Shown: positions 63,709-64,000 of the stretch, in pieces
Numbering within the stretch: the stretch's first letter is position 1
How the letters are laid out: the number at the start of each line of letters is the position of its first letter
Assembly: GCA_019118545.1 (NCBI GenBank)
Contig: DWYT01000160.1
Coordinates: 43,345 to 107,344 of the forward strand
Length of the DNA stretch: 64,000 nt
From: Candidatus Mediterraneibacter merdavium
Lineage (GTDB): Bacteria > Bacillota > Clostridia > Lachnospirales > Lachnospiraceae
Direction of reading: 5' to 3'
The notes under the pieces: model-generated
What the model was told of the DNA's origin: nothing
Databases searched by the model: none
Seen by the model: only the letters and a program-made list of their open reading frames with translations
Program-made: the position numbers and the translations under genes

Positions 63709-64000
63709 ATGGGAATAATGACAGTATATCACGGCGGATATATGCCGGTTGAACATCCTCAGATCCGTGTCGGAAGATACACAAAGGATTTTGGAGCAGG
63801 ATTTTATGGAACTATCATTAAAGAACAAGCACAAAGGTGGGCCAGACGGTACGACAGAAAGATTGTATCGATCTATGATGTACGTTTGAATTCTGACCTG
63901 AAGATAAAAGAATTTAAAGAGATGACAGATGAATGGCTGGACTTTATTATTGATTGCAGAAGCGGGAAAGAACATGATTATGATATCGTGATCGGTGCCA
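63709..64000 (+). CDS. DUF3990-like protein, N-terminal part (runs off the window)
   Basis: The frame starts MGIMTVYHGGYMPVEHPQIR and continues RVGRYTKDFGAGFYGTIIKE, AQRWARRY, IVSIYDVRLN for 97 codons to the edge. The opening YHG, the DFG.GFY turn and the AQ.WA helix are the pattern of DUF3990 proteins, which resemble ADP-ribosyltransferase folds and often sit beside small antitoxin-like genes. AGGAGGAATG precedes the ATG. Its neighbours beyond 64000 are needed to judge whether it is a toxin. Confidence 0.75.
   Translation, partial: MGIMTVYHGGYMPVEHPQIRVGRYTKDFGAGFYGTIIKEQAQRWARRYDRKIVSIYDVRLNSDLKIKEFKEMTDEWLDFIIDCRSGKEHDYDIVIGA

Noticed and set aside
1-64000. CRISPR array, rRNA or tRNA genes
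   Set aside because: No regularly spaced repeats, no rRNA sequences and no tRNA cloverleaf with TTCRA-type arm were seen in any intergenic stretch.

Overview
The window reads like the chromosome of an anaerobic spore-former of the Clostridia, most likely a Lachnospiraceae gut bacterium. This rests on the gene content and order (rpmG-secE-nusG-rplK-rplA, an L10 leader before rplJ-rplL, rpoB-rpoC, then dnaD/dnaC-like loader/prs, murC, glgC-glgD, spoVG), a pyruvate:ferredoxin oxidoreductase of about 1180 residues, a T-box before proS, strong AGGAGG ribosome binding sites, and a roughly 50% G+C base composition judged by eye. MurE carries the DNPR motif, so the peptidoglycan is probably of the meso-diaminopimelate type. 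The genus cannot be fixed from sequence alone.

Layout. 1-5640: hexuronate catabolism. A divergent AraC regulator faces kduI-kduD; an IclR regulator faces eda-kdgK. Together these take 5-keto-4-deoxyuronate to KDG, KDPG and then pyruvate plus glyceraldehyde-3-phosphate. 5834-8455: a single-domain HD alarmone-hydrolase-like protein, a small membrane protein and an alanine/glycine:cation symporter. 8456-9318: an 860-bp gene-free stretch holding a large imperfect inverted repeat and a dispersed repeat that recurs at 63.5 kb. 9319-22881: a long co-directional housekeeping run (murE, priA, def, fmt, zinc peptidase, rsmB, rlmN, PP2C phosphatase, PASTA kinase, rsgA, rpe, thiN). 23024-23627: a RelB/RelE-type toxin-antitoxin pair. 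23720-25899: ychF and lgt. 26123-37805: the ribosomal protein/RNA polymerase region with its leaders, promoters and terminators. 37916-44874 (minus strand): a 47-residue membrane peptide, a KdpDE-like two-component pair without kdpFABC, prs, a helicase loader, dnaD and murC. 45083-53644: glgC, glgD, spoVG, a K+/H+ antiporter, a convergent pseudouridine synthase, and an XpaC/TelA/membrane-protein trio. 53660-55514: T-box and proS. 55520-59429: a HEPN-like gene fragment, then a two-subunit ABC exporter whose first subunit is frameshifted and whose promoter carries a near-perfect 28-bp palindrome. 59647-63189: pyruvate:ferredoxin oxidoreductase. 63190-64000: a terminator, a small element with 15-bp inverted ends, and the start of a DUF3990-like gene.

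Most of the window is conserved core genome. I did not find a convincing new multi-gene system. The less ordinary signals are regulatory or structural: a pair of matching palindromes that probably define the IclR operator of the KDG genes; two promoters embedded in terminator-like inverted repeats (rpmG and rpoB); three evenly spaced DnaA-box-like 9-mers upstream of the dnaD operon; a strong terminator hidden inside the convergent rluA-like gene; a 15-bp perfect hairpin just inside rsgA; matching leaders upstream of rplK and rplA; and the two repeat families. Calls rest on reading motifs by eye, with no database search.
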